From positions 1-5,947 of the forward strand of contig DATDBU010000028.1 in NCBI GenBank assembly GCA_036524675.1: a DNA stretch of 5,947 nucleotides, read 5' to 3'. The DNA is from DATDAW01 sp036524675 (GTDB lineage Bacteria; Verrucomicrobiota; Verrucomicrobiia; Chthoniobacterales; DASVRZ01). Below the pieces are notes generated by a model, which did no database searches, was not told the DNA's origin, and saw only the letters and a program-made list of their open reading frames with translations. Both the position numbers and the translations under genes were made by a program. This document shows, one piece after another, positions 5,742 through 5,947 of this stretch. Each line of letters begins with the position of its first letter. Positions within the stretch are counted from its first letter, which is position 1.

Positions 5742-5947
5742 ACGGCAGCCGAAGTCGCCGCGTCGACCGGCAAAGGGTCGATCGGTATACGCCTGGATGC
5801 CGGTCGCATAGCCGATATCTCCAAAACGATCGAATCCGTTGCCACTCGAGTCGGTCGAATCGACATCCTCATCAACAATGCTGCCGCCTTCGAGATGGCG
5901 CCGATTCTCGAGGTGACGCCGGAGAGCTTCGAACGTCTTTTCCGCGT
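5742..5947 (+). pseudogene. Short-chain dehydrogenase/reductase, 5'-disrupted and cut by the window edge
   Basis: The frame reads AAEVAASTGKGSIGIRLDAG, then a stretch ending TRVGRIDILINNAAAFEMAP and ILEVTPESFERLFR. The GRIDILINNAA block is the conserved NNAG region of classical SDR enzymes, and the following '.. e.t.e.f.r.f' pattern also fits. The FEMAP segment resembles sorbitol/iditol-type dehydrogenases, which is a weak hint. The frame is closed on its left by a TAG at 5739-5741 and has no start codon before 5895. The preceding residues of the fold (VARID, 5729-5743) appear in another frame, which suggests a frameshift around 5741-5745. The TGxxxGIG cofactor motif is not found upstream in any forward frame. 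The catalytic Ser and YxxxK lie beyond the edge. It is a pseudogene or a sequence with an error; the SDR identity itself is secure. Confidence 0.7.

Noticed and set aside
5516..5878. Minus-strand open frame of 120 codons near the right edge
   Set aside because: It lies opposite the SDR fragment, whose conserved NNAA motif shows the coding strand, and its own product resembles no family.

Overview
The window looks like chromosomal DNA from a moderately GC-rich, free-living Gram-negative bacterium. Most start codons lack a clear Shine-Dalgarno sequence, two products carry export-type leaders, and the gene families are those of soil or water heterotrophs. Verrucomicrobiota or Proteobacteria are both possible. 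The sequence alone does not settle the phylum, and no RNA gene is present to help.

Layout: positions 1-284 hold no recognisable gene, only a perfect 12-bp palindrome. Positions 285-479 encode a short N-terminal remnant of a larger protein family with a GPRI motif. From 4399 down to 539 runs a compact minus-strand block of five genes, in transcription order: a DoxX-family membrane protein, a two-domain VOC (glyoxalase/extradiol dioxygenase, CatE-like) protein, an ADP-ribosylglycohydrolase/crystallin-J1 family protein, a secreted alpha/beta hydrolase, and a 4-oxalocrotonate-tautomerase-like protein. The gaps are 5, 8, 61 and 70 nt, so one operon is likely. A LysR-type regulator (4535-5434, plus strand) is divergent from the operon. 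The 135-bp region between them carries two short perfect dyads, one of them with the T-N11-A geometry of LysR boxes. After a noncoding stretch, the right edge enters a short-chain dehydrogenase/reductase whose 5' part is missing or frame-disrupted.

How the genes may work together (inference): the doxX + VOC dioxygenase pair resembles the catDE pair of Bacillus, which answers catechol and quinone stress. Here a LysR protein would replace the MarR-type regulators known there. A tautomerase and an alpha/beta hydrolase are common partners in processing ring-cleavage products. The ADP-ribosylglycohydrolase-fold protein is the outlier: its two canonical metal-binding motifs are replaced, so it probably does not perform classical Mg-dependent ADP-ribose hydrolysis. 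Both flanks of the cluster are broken genes, which fits insertion or rearrangement at this locus. I saw no CRISPR array, tRNA, rRNA, insertion sequence or phage gene. The most unusual points are the altered DraG-fold protein inside a catDE-like operon and the possible Tat leader on the VOC protein.
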